DNA of 64,000 bases, from positions 682,001-746,000 of the forward strand of contig JADJRG010000029.1 of the NCBI GenBank assembly GCA_016712315.1, in the 5' to 3' direction. Origin of the DNA: Nannocystis sp. (lineage in GTDB: Bacteria > Myxococcota_A > Polyangia > Nannocystales > Nannocystaceae). The position numbers and the translations under genes are program-made. This document shows, in pieces, positions 45,423 through 53,023 of the stretch; within the stretch, counting starts at the first letter, position 1, and each line of letters begins with the position of its first letter. The notes beneath the pieces are model-generated. The model had not been told where the DNA came from, searched no databases, and worked only from the letters and a program-made list of their open reading frames with translations.

Positions 45423-46357
45423 TCACCTTCCCGTACAAGCAGTGGAACCCCTTCGTCCAGCTCGACTGGCACGACGGCCTCTTCATGATGCCCCCGCCCG
45501 CGATCCCGGTGACGGGATCTGCCGCGCACATCGCCGCGGGCGTCTTGTCCATGCCGTGGATCGGGCTCGGGACGAACAAGGGGAACGGCGATCGGGTGCT
45601 CGCGGACGGCATGCCGATCGTCAGCGAGGGACATCAACCGGGCCGGTTGCTCGTCCCGCACCTCAACCTGTACCCCTTCACGCCGGCTCAGTTCAATTTC
45701 TTCATTCCCTTTCTGATTCCCTTCTCGACCAACACCTGCGCGATGTCGGCGGGCAGCGTGGTCGGCCCAGACGGACCGATCGCGATCTCAATCTTCCGCT
45801 TCGTCGGTCTCAACCAGGGGTGCACGGATGAGGCGGCGCAGACCAAGATCCCGGTCAAGGGCATGGCGAACGTCCCCAAGGCCGTGCCGATGGCTTTCTC
45901 TCTGATCCCCAATTCGATGGTCGTGAACTGGGGGACCGTTCAGATCGGCTTCACGTGGGGTGACCTGGTCCGCTTCGTCGCCTCGACCTTGCTGAGCGCG
46001 CTCACCGATCTGATCTTCGACAAGTACTTCAAGAAGTTTCAGGACATGCTGACCATCAAGTTCAAGCCCAAGATCCCGCCTGGGATACTGAAGGGGCAGT
46101 TCAAGTCGGCGCTGGGACGGATGGGGCTGCCCAAGGTCGCGCGCGGCGCCAACGGCCGCTACGTATCGATCGCCGGCGAACTGTCCAAACGGACCGCGAC
46201 AAGCCTCGACACCCTCTCGAACGCCCTCTGGAACGCCGCAGGTGTCCCAACGAGCTACTCCCCGGTCGACATGAAGGGCCCCCTCGACAACGCCGTCACC
46301 ACCACTGTCGATCGTCTCAGTGGTTGGGTCGACGGCAAGGCGGAGCTCTTGCCGTGA
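45419..46357 (+). CDS. Candidate T6SS effector or tip protein between two DUF2169 genes
   Basis: 312 residues. The N-terminal 140 are hydrophobic and Pro/Gly-rich, with WHDGLFMMPPPAIPVTG, GLGTNKGNGDRVLADGMPIVSEG and PFSTNTCAMSAGSVVGPDGP, a style reminiscent of PAAR-like tips, but no PAAR motif can be confirmed. Residues about 165-205 form a possible membrane-active stretch (AFSLIPNSMVVNWGTVQIGF, then LVRFVASTLLSALTDLIF). The last 100 residues (DMLTIKFKPKIPPGILKGQF onward) are a basic, helical domain with no known match. It overlaps both neighbours by four bases, so it is made with its putative chaperones. Function unknown. Confidence 0.65.
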   Translation: MITFPYKQWNPFVQLDWHDGLFMMPPPAIPVTGSAAHIAAGVLSMPWIGLGTNKGNGDRVLADGMPIVSEGHQPGRLLVPHLNLYPFTPAQFNFFIPFLIPFSTNTCAMSAGSVVGPDGPIAISIFRFVGLNQGCTDEAAQTKIPVKGMANVPKAVPMAFSLIPNSMVVNWGTVQIGFTWGDLVRFVASTLLSALTDLIFDKYFKKFQDMLTIKFKPKIPPGILKGQFKSALGRMGLPKVARGANGRYVSIAGELSKRTATSLDTLSNALWNAAGVPTSYSPVDMKGPLDNAVTTTVDRLSGWVDGKAELLP

Positions 46358-47514
46358 CGCCCGCGTTGATCACCTTGGCAGACGACGCCGGGAGGCCGTG
46401 GATCCACGCGATCTTCGGCGTCGAGTACGAGATCGACCCGAGGGGCGACCCGCTCGAACGGGCTCCGCCCTACGCGTTAGTCGAGGAGTGCCTCTACTAC
46501 ACCGATCTCGACTACCCGGGGCGATACCGCCCGTCGTTGCTCTGCCGCGATATTGAGGCGCTGCCGCGTCTTCGCGGCACCGACGTCGTCGTCCAAGGCG
46601 TATGGCGGAGCGACAAGCGGGTGAGCCGAGCCGCTTGTCGGCTCACCTGTCGCGGCGCCGTGAGCTTCTCGAGCACGATGGCGCTGTTCGGCGATCGCTA
46701 CGTCGAGCGCTGCCGAACGGGGGTAGCGCTCACCGCCCCGGACAGCTTCACCGAGCTCCCCCTTCGACTCGATCGCGCCTATGGCGGCACGGACGAGCGC
46801 GCCGCCGAGCACAGCCCCGATCCCGACGAGGAGGCGCTGCGAGGCCTCATCAGCGATGAGGAGTTTTTTCAGTCAAGCACCTACTCGTATCCGCGGAACC
46901 CTGCTGGGCGTGGGTATCTCGTCGACTCGAGGGGCCTCATCGGCGCGTCCCTCCCCAACCTCGAGTGGCCCGACGATCTATTGACCGTCGATCGCATGGT
47001 CGCGCCGCTTGAACAGTGGGGAGCGCGGCCAATACCGGCCTGCTTCGACTTCACGCCGCACGCCTTCTTCCCCCGTGTCGCCTTCTTCGGCGCCGCGCCG
47101 CCGACCCATGATGGCCGGCTCCCTGCGGTCGAGCGTGACCTGGAGATTCTGCCCGCGGATCTCTACGAGCGCCCGGTCTTCGAGCGACCCAGCGACGCCT
47201 ACTTCCAATCGGCGCAGCCTCATCTCTGGCGGCATCGGCTCCGAGGTGACGAGGCCCTCACGATCACAGGGGCGTCGCTTGACGGTCGAGACGCCGTGGT
47301 GCGCCTCCCGGGCGTCGTGCCCTACACTTCCATCGCGATCGGCCGACGTGCGCCCGAAGCGTCGCCCGCGAGCTTGGATCTCGTCCTAATTCAGACCGAG
47401 ACGTCACGGCTCACGATGATCTGGCGGAGTAGCTCGCCTTGTGAGGATCCGATGGCGCTCGCGGCGCGTCGCATCCCGATCGATGCGTCGATCGACTGGC
47501 GCTCCGCGCGGTAG
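46354..47514 (+). CDS. DUF2169 protein (T6SS effector adaptor/chaperone), copy 2
   Basis: 386 residues from the GTG at 46354, overlapping the preceding stop. It shares the DUF2169 features of the gene at 44457: VVVQGVWRSDKR, LPLRLDRAYGGTDERA, YSYPRNPAGRGYLVDS and SLPNLEWPDD. It is longer than copy 1 and diverged from it. Two adaptors flanking one candidate effector is uncommon. It is the last gene of the T6SS block, with no terminator visible after it. Confidence 0.85.
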   Translation: MTPALITLADDAGRPWIHAIFGVEYEIDPRGDPLERAPPYALVEECLYYTDLDYPGRYRPSLLCRDIEALPRLRGTDVVVQGVWRSDKRVSRAACRLTCRGAVSFSSTMALFGDRYVERCRTGVALTAPDSFTELPLRLDRAYGGTDERAAEHSPDPDEEALRGLISDEEFFQSSTYSYPRNPAGRGYLVDSRGLIGASLPNLEWPDDLLTVDRMVAPLEQWGARPIPACFDFTPHAFFPRVAFFGAAPPTHDGRLPAVERDLEILPADLYERPVFERPSDAYFQSAQPHLWRHRLRGDEALTITGASLDGRDAVVRLPGVVPYTSIAIGRRAPEASPASLDLVLIQTETSRLTMIWRSSSPCEDPMALAARRIPIDASIDWRSAR

Positions 47515-47558
47515 TACGCGTGTGACCGTTGCCACGCGCGCTGCTATCGTGCTGGACG

Positions 47559-48020
47559 GTGTTTCGACCCTTCCTCCGCGTCGCGCGGCCAGGCGACTGG
47601 ACCGGCCTGCTCGCCGAGCTCGTGCTCTTCGGCCTGCTCGTGCTCTTTGTGCTCATCGCGCTGCTCACGCGTCTCCCGACCTCGTGGGTCGAGCTGGTCG
47701 GTGGGTACCCAGAGCCCGTGCGCCTCCTCCTCCTTCTCATCGCCCTCTACGCTTGGGGTTGGGCGCGCGCCCTCATCATCGCCGCGTTACCGGGCGCGCC
47801 GGTGCTCGTCTTTCGCCGTCTGATCTTCCGCAGCCGCGGTCGGCGCCACGTCCTGCGTCCCCGCGACATCGCCAAGATCGAGGTCGAGGGGCGCCTCCCT
47901 GATGATCGAGAGGTCTTCGTAGTCGAGCTCCGGGACGGCAGCCGCCACGACCTCTGCCCCGTCGCGTGGCGGGGAGCAGGTCGGCTCTACGCCCGCCTCG
48001 CCCGCCTCGTCGGCCCGTGA
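47559..48020 (+). CDS. Small membrane protein with two hydrophobic segments
   Basis: 153 residues from a GTG at 47559. Two hydrophobic segments lie at about 17-37 and 50-72 (LLAELVLFGLLVLFVLIALL and LLLLLIALYAWGWARALIIAAL). The last 75 residues look like a soluble PH-like beta domain with LRPRDIAKIEVEGRLP and VFVVELRDGSRHDL. It begins 45 bases after the T6SS cargo module in the same direction. It could be an immunity protein if the effector acts on membranes, but it could equally be an unrelated envelope protein. Confidence 0.6.
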   Translation: MFRPFLRVARPGDWTGLLAELVLFGLLVLFVLIALLTRLPTSWVELVGGYPEPVRLLLLLIALYAWGWARALIIAALPGAPVLVFRRLIFRSRGRRHVLRPRDIAKIEVEGRLPDDREVFVVELRDGSRHDLCPVAWRGAGRLYARLARLVGP

Positions 48021-48052
48021 GGGCGCCTGTTCTTCACGACCTGGCTCTTCGG

Positions 48053-48895
48053 CTAGAAGATCTTGGTGCCGCGAGCGATCGCCTTCGCCTCATCCCACCA
48101 GCCGTCGAGCCGCGCCAGCCCCGCCTCGCTCGGGCTGATCCCAGCTTCGTGGCAGCGCTGCATCATGTGCGCGAAGCGCCGCTCGAACTTCGAGTTGGTC
48201 GCCGCGAGCGCGTCCTCCGCCCGGACCCCCAACTTCTCGCCGTAGCGGACCAACACGAAGAGCAAGTCGCCCAGCTCCTCCGCGATGGCCGCCTTGTCGC
48301 CGCTCTCTCGCGCGACCTCGAGCTCCGCCCACTCTTCGCGGATCTTCGCCTGCGGCCCCGCCAGATCTGGCCAGTCGAAGCCCACCGCCGCCGCCTTGTC
48401 CTGGAGTCGCCACGCCCGCTGCAGCGCGGGCAACGATCGAGGCACCCCGCCGAGCGGATCCGCCGGCCCGTCGCTCTGCCGCTCCGCCTCCTTGATCGCC
48501 GCCCACTGCCGCGTGATCTCCTCCGCCGAGCGCGCTTCGGCAGGCGATCCGCCGAACACGTGCGGGTGTCGCCGGATCATCTTCGAGCGGATCGCCTCGA
48601 TCACACCGTCCAGATCGAAGTCGCCCGAGCGCTCGCGCAGCGCTGATTGGAAGACGATCTGAAAGAGCAGATCGCCGAGCTCGCGGCGGTGCGCCTCGGG
48701 ATCGTCCATCGCGTCGAGCACCTCATGCGCCTCCTCCAACAGATACGGGCGCAGGCTCGCCAGCGTCTGCGCTCGATCCCAGGGGCAGCCGCCGGCGCTC
48801 AGGAGCCGGTCCATCAGATCGCGCAGACCATCGAGGCCGGCGCGCAGGCCGTGAGAGCGTGGATCGTTCGGGTCGTTCACCTTCGCCCGCCACAT
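48053..48895 (-). CDS. mazG: Nucleoside triphosphate pyrophosphohydrolase MazG
   Basis: 280 residues. The N-terminal MazG domain has CPWDRAQTLASLRPYLLEEAHEVLDAM and the metal motif EEAHEV, then ELGDLLFQIVFQSAL. A second, partial MazG-like domain at the C-terminal half repeats WPDLAGPQAKIREEWAELEVA and EELGDLLFVLVRYGEKL. Such double-domain MazG proteins hydrolyse NTPs to NMPs, limiting mutagenic or stringent nucleotides. It is divergent from phoH across about 120 bases. Confidence 0.95.
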   Translation of the reverse strand: MWRAKVNDPNDPRSHGLRAGLDGLRDLMDRLLSAGGCPWDRAQTLASLRPYLLEEAHEVLDAMDDPEAHRRELGDLLFQIVFQSALRERSGDFDLDGVIEAIRSKMIRRHPHVFGGSPAEARSAEEITRQWAAIKEAERQSDGPADPLGGVPRSLPALQRAWRLQDKAAAVGFDWPDLAGPQAKIREEWAELEVARESGDKAAIAEELGDLLFVLVRYGEKLGVRAEDALAATNSKFERRFAHMMQRCHEAGISPSEAGLARLDGWWDEAKAIARGTKIF

Positions 48896-49015
48896 ACCAC
48901 AAGCGGCGCCGTCACGATCGATTGTGCGCCGGGCGGCGATGACGTCTTGCTATAGCCGCGGCAGCGTCTACGATCGCCTGAGTCGCCCCCGATCGCCCTC
49001 AAACCAAGAGAAGCA

Positions 49016-50053
49016 TTGCCTAACCAAGTCAAGCTCACCTTCGACGATCATGTTCCACTCCAACTCGTCCTCGGATCTGCGGGCGAAGGCGCCGTCGCCG
49101 AGGAGCTCTGCCGCGGCGCAGGTGTTGGCCTCCACGTCCGCGGCAGCGAGGTGATCCTCGAAGGGGAGCCCGAGGCGGTCGCCTTGATCGAGCGCTTGCT
49201 CAGGCAAATGGTCGCGCTCGCCAAGGCTGGCACCCCCGTCTCGCCCGCCGATCTCGCGCGAGGACTCGAGCTCCTCCGCCGAGATCCGCGGGCGGAGCTC
49301 CGCGGCGTCTTCGAGGACGTGATCCTCACCAAGTCCGGCTCCCGCCGCCCGATCGGCCCGCGCTCGCTCGCCCAGAAGAACTACGTCGAGAGCCTTCGCC
49401 GCTGCGATCTCACCTTCGGCGTCGGCCCTGCGGGCACGGGTAAGACCTACCTCGCCGTCGCCATGGGCGTGCGGATGCTGCTCGACAAGCGCGTCCGGCG
49501 GATCATCCTCGCGCGCCCCGCGGTCGAGGCGGGCGAGAGCCTCGGCTTCCTGCCGGGCACCCTCGAAGAGAAGGTCAGCCCCTACATGCGGCCGCTCTAC
49601 GACGCCCTCCACGACATGTTGGACGGCGAGAAGGTCATGCGCATGATGGAGCACGGGACCATCGAGGTCGCGCCGCTCGCGTACATGCGCGGCCGCACCC
49701 TCAGCGAGACGTTCGTCATCCTCGATGAGGCTCAGAACACCACCGTCGAGCAGATGAAGATGTTCTTGACCCGGATCGGCCTCGGCACGCGCGCGGTCGT
49801 CACCGGCGATCCCTCGCAGGTCGACCTCCCCGACGGCCAGCGCAGCGGCCTCGGCCACGCCCTGCGGATCCTCCGCAACGTCGAGGGCGTCGCGATCTGC
49901 CCCTTCACCGCCGCCGACGTGATGCGCCACGCCCTCGTCCAGCGGATCATCCTCGCTTACGATCGCGACTCTCGCCGGCAGCGCGGTCGGAGCGCTCGCG
50001 AGCCCGTGCTCCCCGATCCTGTTGATGTCGACGGCGAGGCCGACGTGCACTGA
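49016..50053 (+). CDS. phoH: PhoH/YbeZ family ATPase
   Basis: 345 residues from a TTG at 49016. It has Walker A GPAGTGKTYLAV, the family segment ARPAVEAGESLGFLPGTLEEKVSPYMRPLYDAL, Walker B-like FVILDEAQNTTVEQMKMFLTRIG, and TGDPSQVDLP. PhoH/YbeZ is usually encoded next to ybeY and functions with it in ribosome and RNA maturation. Here ybeY is about 5 kb downstream, beyond a lipoprotein, a TldD-family protease and an HD-GYP protein. The N-terminus (KH-like, LILEGEPEAVALIERLLRQM) is conserved in YbeZ. Confidence 0.95.
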   Translation: MPNQVKLTFDDHVPLQLVLGSAGEGAVAEELCRGAGVGLHVRGSEVILEGEPEAVALIERLLRQMVALAKAGTPVSPADLARGLELLRRDPRAELRGVFEDVILTKSGSRRPIGPRSLAQKNYVESLRRCDLTFGVGPAGTGKTYLAVAMGVRMLLDKRVRRIILARPAVEAGESLGFLPGTLEEKVSPYMRPLYDALHDMLDGEKVMRMMEHGTIEVAPLAYMRGRTLSETFVILDEAQNTTVEQMKMFLTRIGLGTRAVVTGDPSQVDLPDGQRSGLGHALRILRNVEGVAICPFTAADVMRHALVQRIILAYDRDSRRQRGRSAREPVLPDPVDVDGEADVH

Positions 50054-50101
50054 GCGGCATCGCGCCTATCGAGGCCCGCGGGCCGCTCCCATACTCGGTG
50101 C

Positions 50102-51235
50102 ATGTCTGCTCATTGGCCGCGCTCACTGAACCCTCAGATCTTTGTCGCGACGCTCGTCCTCACCGCGTGCAGCGGCGATGACGCCAGCAGCGGCACGGAC
50201 ACGGCGTCGACCACATCTGTCGACACGACCACCACCGCCGGCGGCACCGAAGGCACCGCCACCGCGGGCGAGACCGACGCGACGACCAGCGGGAGCGCCT
50301 CCGACACCGCGACCGGCGGGACCACGACCACAGCAGGCACGACCACCGCCGGCACGACCAGCGCAGGCACGACCAGCGAAGGCACGACCAGCGAAGTCAC
50401 GACCAGCGAAGGGACGAGCGAAGGCTCGACCGAAGGGACGACCGAGGGCGTCACGGAGGGCACCACCGATGACACGACAGAGGGCAACACCACCGAGCCG
50501 GACTGTGTCCCGAGCGAAGAGATCTGCAACGACGCTGACGACGACTGCAACGGCATCATCGACGACGTCGACGTCGGCATGGACGGGATCTGCGACTGCC
50601 TCAGCATCGGCATCTTCGGCACGCAAGGGGCGAACCCCTCCGCTGAGTTCCAACAGTGGCTCGAGGCGCAAGGCACCGAGGTCGAGCGGATCCAGACCGC
50701 GGGCAACGTCCCCCTCGATGAGGCCACGCTGCTCAAGTACGACATCGTCATCCTCGATCGCCTCGTGCGCAACTACAACCCGCAGGAGGCCGCGCTCACC
50801 GCCAAGTGGGTCGAGTCCGGCGGCGGCCTCATGTCCATGACCGGCTACAGCGGCGCGGTCTCCGATCGCGATCGCCCTAACTCCCTCATCCAGCCGATGG
50901 GCCTCGCCTACAACATGAGCAAGGGCTTCTTCAGCGGGCCGATCACCAATTTCGCGGCGCACCCGATCACCGAGGGTCTCACCTCGATCACCTTCGCCGG
51001 CGGCCTCTACATCGACATCACCCCCGATGGGATCGGCGACAACAAGACCATCATGACCTTGCCGCAGGGCCCCGTCGGCGTCGCTCAGGAGCGCCTCGGC
51101 GGCCGCCTCTTCGTCTTCGGCGACGAGTGGGTCACCTTCGACTCGGAGTGGAAGAACCAACCCGAGATCAAGAAGTTTTGGGTGCAAACGCTCGCGTTCC
51201 TCGGCCCACAGGACTCGTGCGTGGTCCCGCAGTAG
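50102..51235 (+). CDS. Thr-rich-linker lipoprotein with MopE-type motif
   Basis: 377 residues. The lipobox is VLTACSGDD. A Thr/Ser/Gly linker of about 100 residues is followed by EICNDADDDCNGIIDDVDVG, the MopE-type metal-binding motif common in myxobacterial surface proteins. The C-terminal 215 residues begin SIGIFGTQGANPSAEFQQWL and continue with KYDIVILDRL, WVESGGGLMSMTGY and GGRLFVFGDEWVTF, which read as a flavodoxin/glutamine-amidotransferase-like fold without a clear catalytic triad. Probably a surface protein; the function is unknown. It sits between phoH and the TldD-family gene. Confidence 0.75.
   Translation: MSAHWPRSLNPQIFVATLVLTACSGDDASSGTDTASTTSVDTTTTAGGTEGTATAGETDATTSGSASDTATGGTTTTAGTTTAGTTSAGTTSEGTTSEVTTSEGTSEGSTEGTTEGVTEGTTDDTTEGNTTEPDCVPSEEICNDADDDCNGIIDDVDVGMDGICDCLSIGIFGTQGANPSAEFQQWLEAQGTEVERIQTAGNVPLDEATLLKYDIVILDRLVRNYNPQEAALTAKWVESGGGLMSMTGYSGAVSDRDRPNSLIQPMGLAYNMSKGFFSGPITNFAAHPITEGLTSITFAGGLYIDITPDGIGDNKTIMTLPQGPVGVAQERLGGRLFVFGDEWVTFDSEWKNQPEIKKFWVQTLAFLGPQDSCVVPQ
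50336..50410 (+). repeat. Five 15-nt units in a Thr-rich linker
   Basis: Five consecutive 15-base units related to GGCACGACCAGCGAA encode GTTSE/GTTSA in the linker of the MopE-type lipoprotein. The units are in frame, and neighbouring units differ by one or two bases. Copy-number variation would only change the linker length. Confidence 0.85.
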
Positions 51236-51277
51236 CGCGCGCTCGCGCGCCGCTTGCTTAACCGGGCGAGCGCCGCT

Positions 51278-53005
51278 ATGGCTTTGCGCCCGATGACCAC
51301 CCCGCCACCGCTCCCCGAACCTGACGCGATCCTCGAGGTGATGCGGCGCGAGCTCCGGCGCTCGATGCAGGGGCTCGCGGTCCCTGGCGCGCCGCGGCCG
51401 TATCACATGCACTACGCGCTCCGGCGCTCGCAGGAGATCGAGCTGCGCGCCGCCCACGGCGCCCTCGTACGCGGCCGTGAGCGCGCGCGCGGCCAGCTGT
51501 ACGCCGATATTCGCGTCGGCAACCACCAGTTCGACAACGTCATCGACGGCGGCCTCGGCGAGGACGCGGAGGAGCTCGAGAGCAGCGAGTGGGTGGAGGC
51601 CCCTGATGATCTCGACCTGCTCGCCGTCCAGGTCGCCCTCTGGAAGCTCACCCAGATCAAGTTCGATGAGGCGATCGAGGCCTACATGGACCACCGCAAG
51701 GCGATGGTCTCCGAGTATCTCCGCGACGAGGTCGGCGCGCTCACCGTCGAGGCGCCGATCCAGCACCGCGAGCCGCTGCACCACCAGCCCTTCCCGCGGG
51801 CTCGCTGGGAGTCGCAGCTCCGCGACCTCTCGCGCCGCTTCCTCGCGCACCCCGAGATCTACGACCCGGGCGTCGATCTCTACGCGGAGCGCGTGCAGCG
51901 TTGGTTGGTCACGAGCGAGGGCCACGACGTGATCACCGAGGACACCTACCTCCACCTCACCATCGAGGGGTGGGTGCTCACCGAGGACGACGGCGTCTAC
52001 GTCCACGCCTCCCGCGATCTCTACCTGCGTCACATCGAGGAGGTCCCCGAGCCTCCCGCCCTCGAGGCGCTCCTGGACGAGCTCCTGCGCGAGCTCAGCG
52101 AGCTCCGCCGCGCGCCCAGCCCTGGCGCCTTCATCGGCCCTGCCTTGCTCTCAGGACAGGCCGCAGGGACCCTCTTTCACGAGGCCCTCGGCCACCGCCT
52201 CGAGGGCGAGCGCCTCACCGCCCGCGGCGAGTGCAAGACCTTCGCCCAGAAGCGCGGGGAGCGGATCCTGCCCGCCGGCCTCGACGTCTACGACGACCCG
52301 CGGATCGATCGTTTCGCGGGACATGCCCTTTGGGGCAGCTACCGCGTCGACGACGAGGGGACGCCCGCGCAGCGCGCCACCCTCGTGGAGGACGGGGTGC
52401 TGCGCGGCTTCCTCCAGAGCCGCAACCCCGTGCCTGGCGCCGCCTCCTCGAACGGCCACGGCCGCAGCGACGGCTTTCAGCGGCCGATGGCGCGGATGGG
52501 CACCCTCGTGGTCGAGTCGCGCGGCGGCGGCCTCGAGTGGGACGCCTTGGTCGAGCGGCTGCGCGAGCTAGCCAGGTCGCAGGGACGCGATCAAGCCGCG
52601 ATCATCACCCGGATCCACGCCGGCGAGACCACAACCTCTGATTACGACTTTCAGGTCTTTAAGGGCGAGCTCGCCGAGGTCCACCTGATCGACGTCCGCA
52701 CCGGCAAGCGCCGGCGGATCCGCGACGTCGAGCTGATCGGGACCCCCCTCAGCGCGCTCCAGCGGATCGTCGCCTACGGCGCAGATCACGGCGTCGATCA
52801 GGGGTACTGCTTCGCCGAGAGCGGCTCCGTTCCCGTCTCGGGGATCGCCCCCTCGATCCTCCTCTCCGAGCTCGAACTCCAGCAGAAGAGCACCACGGGC
52901 TACCACGAGCCCCTCCTGCCGCCCCCCTTCGCGGATGACGGATCTCGCGGTCGCCGCGGTAAACTCCGCGAGCGAGGCCGTCGCCGCGCTGGCACGGCCC
53001 CCTGA
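51278..53005 (+). CDS. TldD/PmbA family metalloprotease-like protein
   Basis: 575 residues from an ATG at 51278; ATG 51293 is an alternative. The TldD metal motif is HEALGH (HExxxH) in AAGTLFHEALGHRLEGE, followed by the family's LDVYDDPRIDRF and the SSNGHGRSDG segment, and a C-terminal YCFAESGSVPVSGIAPSILLSELELQ. The family acts on peptides (TldD/PmbA process microcins and antitoxins). No PmbA partner is nearby, so it may work alone or as a homodimer. It is unusually long in the N-terminal domain. Confidence 0.85.
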   Translation: MALRPMTTPPPLPEPDAILEVMRRELRRSMQGLAVPGAPRPYHMHYALRRSQEIELRAAHGALVRGRERARGQLYADIRVGNHQFDNVIDGGLGEDAEELESSEWVEAPDDLDLLAVQVALWKLTQIKFDEAIEAYMDHRKAMVSEYLRDEVGALTVEAPIQHREPLHHQPFPRARWESQLRDLSRRFLAHPEIYDPGVDLYAERVQRWLVTSEGHDVITEDTYLHLTIEGWVLTEDDGVYVHASRDLYLRHIEEVPEPPALEALLDELLRELSELRRAPSPGAFIGPALLSGQAAGTLFHEALGHRLEGERLTARGECKTFAQKRGERILPAGLDVYDDPRIDRFAGHALWGSYRVDDEGTPAQRATLVEDGVLRGFLQSRNPVPGAASSNGHGRSDGFQRPMARMGTLVVESRGGGLEWDALVERLRELARSQGRDQAAIITRIHAGETTTSDYDFQVFKGELAEVHLIDVRTGKRRRIRDVELIGTPLSALQRIVAYGADHGVDQGYCFAESGSVPVSGIAPSILLSELELQQKSTTGYHEPLLPPPFADDGSRGRRGKLRERGRRRAGTAP

Positions 53006-53023
53006 TCCGCTACACTGCGCGCG

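Noticed and set aside
45419..46357. Calling the candidate effector a PAAR protein outright
   Set aside because: The Pro/Gly-rich style is suggestive but no PAAR motif could be identified by eye, so the call was left as unknown.
50336..50410. Possible CRISPR or tandem regulatory repeat in the lipoprotein linker
   Set aside because: The 15-base units are in frame, have no spacers and encode a Thr-rich linker.
51233..51251. GC-only hairpin after the MopE-type lipoprotein gene
   Set aside because: The GCGCGC arms can pair, but such alternating sequence is common by chance here and no T tract follows.
50123..52033. 636-residue open frame on the minus strand opposite the MopE-type lipoprotein and TldD genes
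   Set aside because: It runs antisense to two genes with clear motifs and is rich in Arg/Gly/Ala tracts typical of shadow frames.
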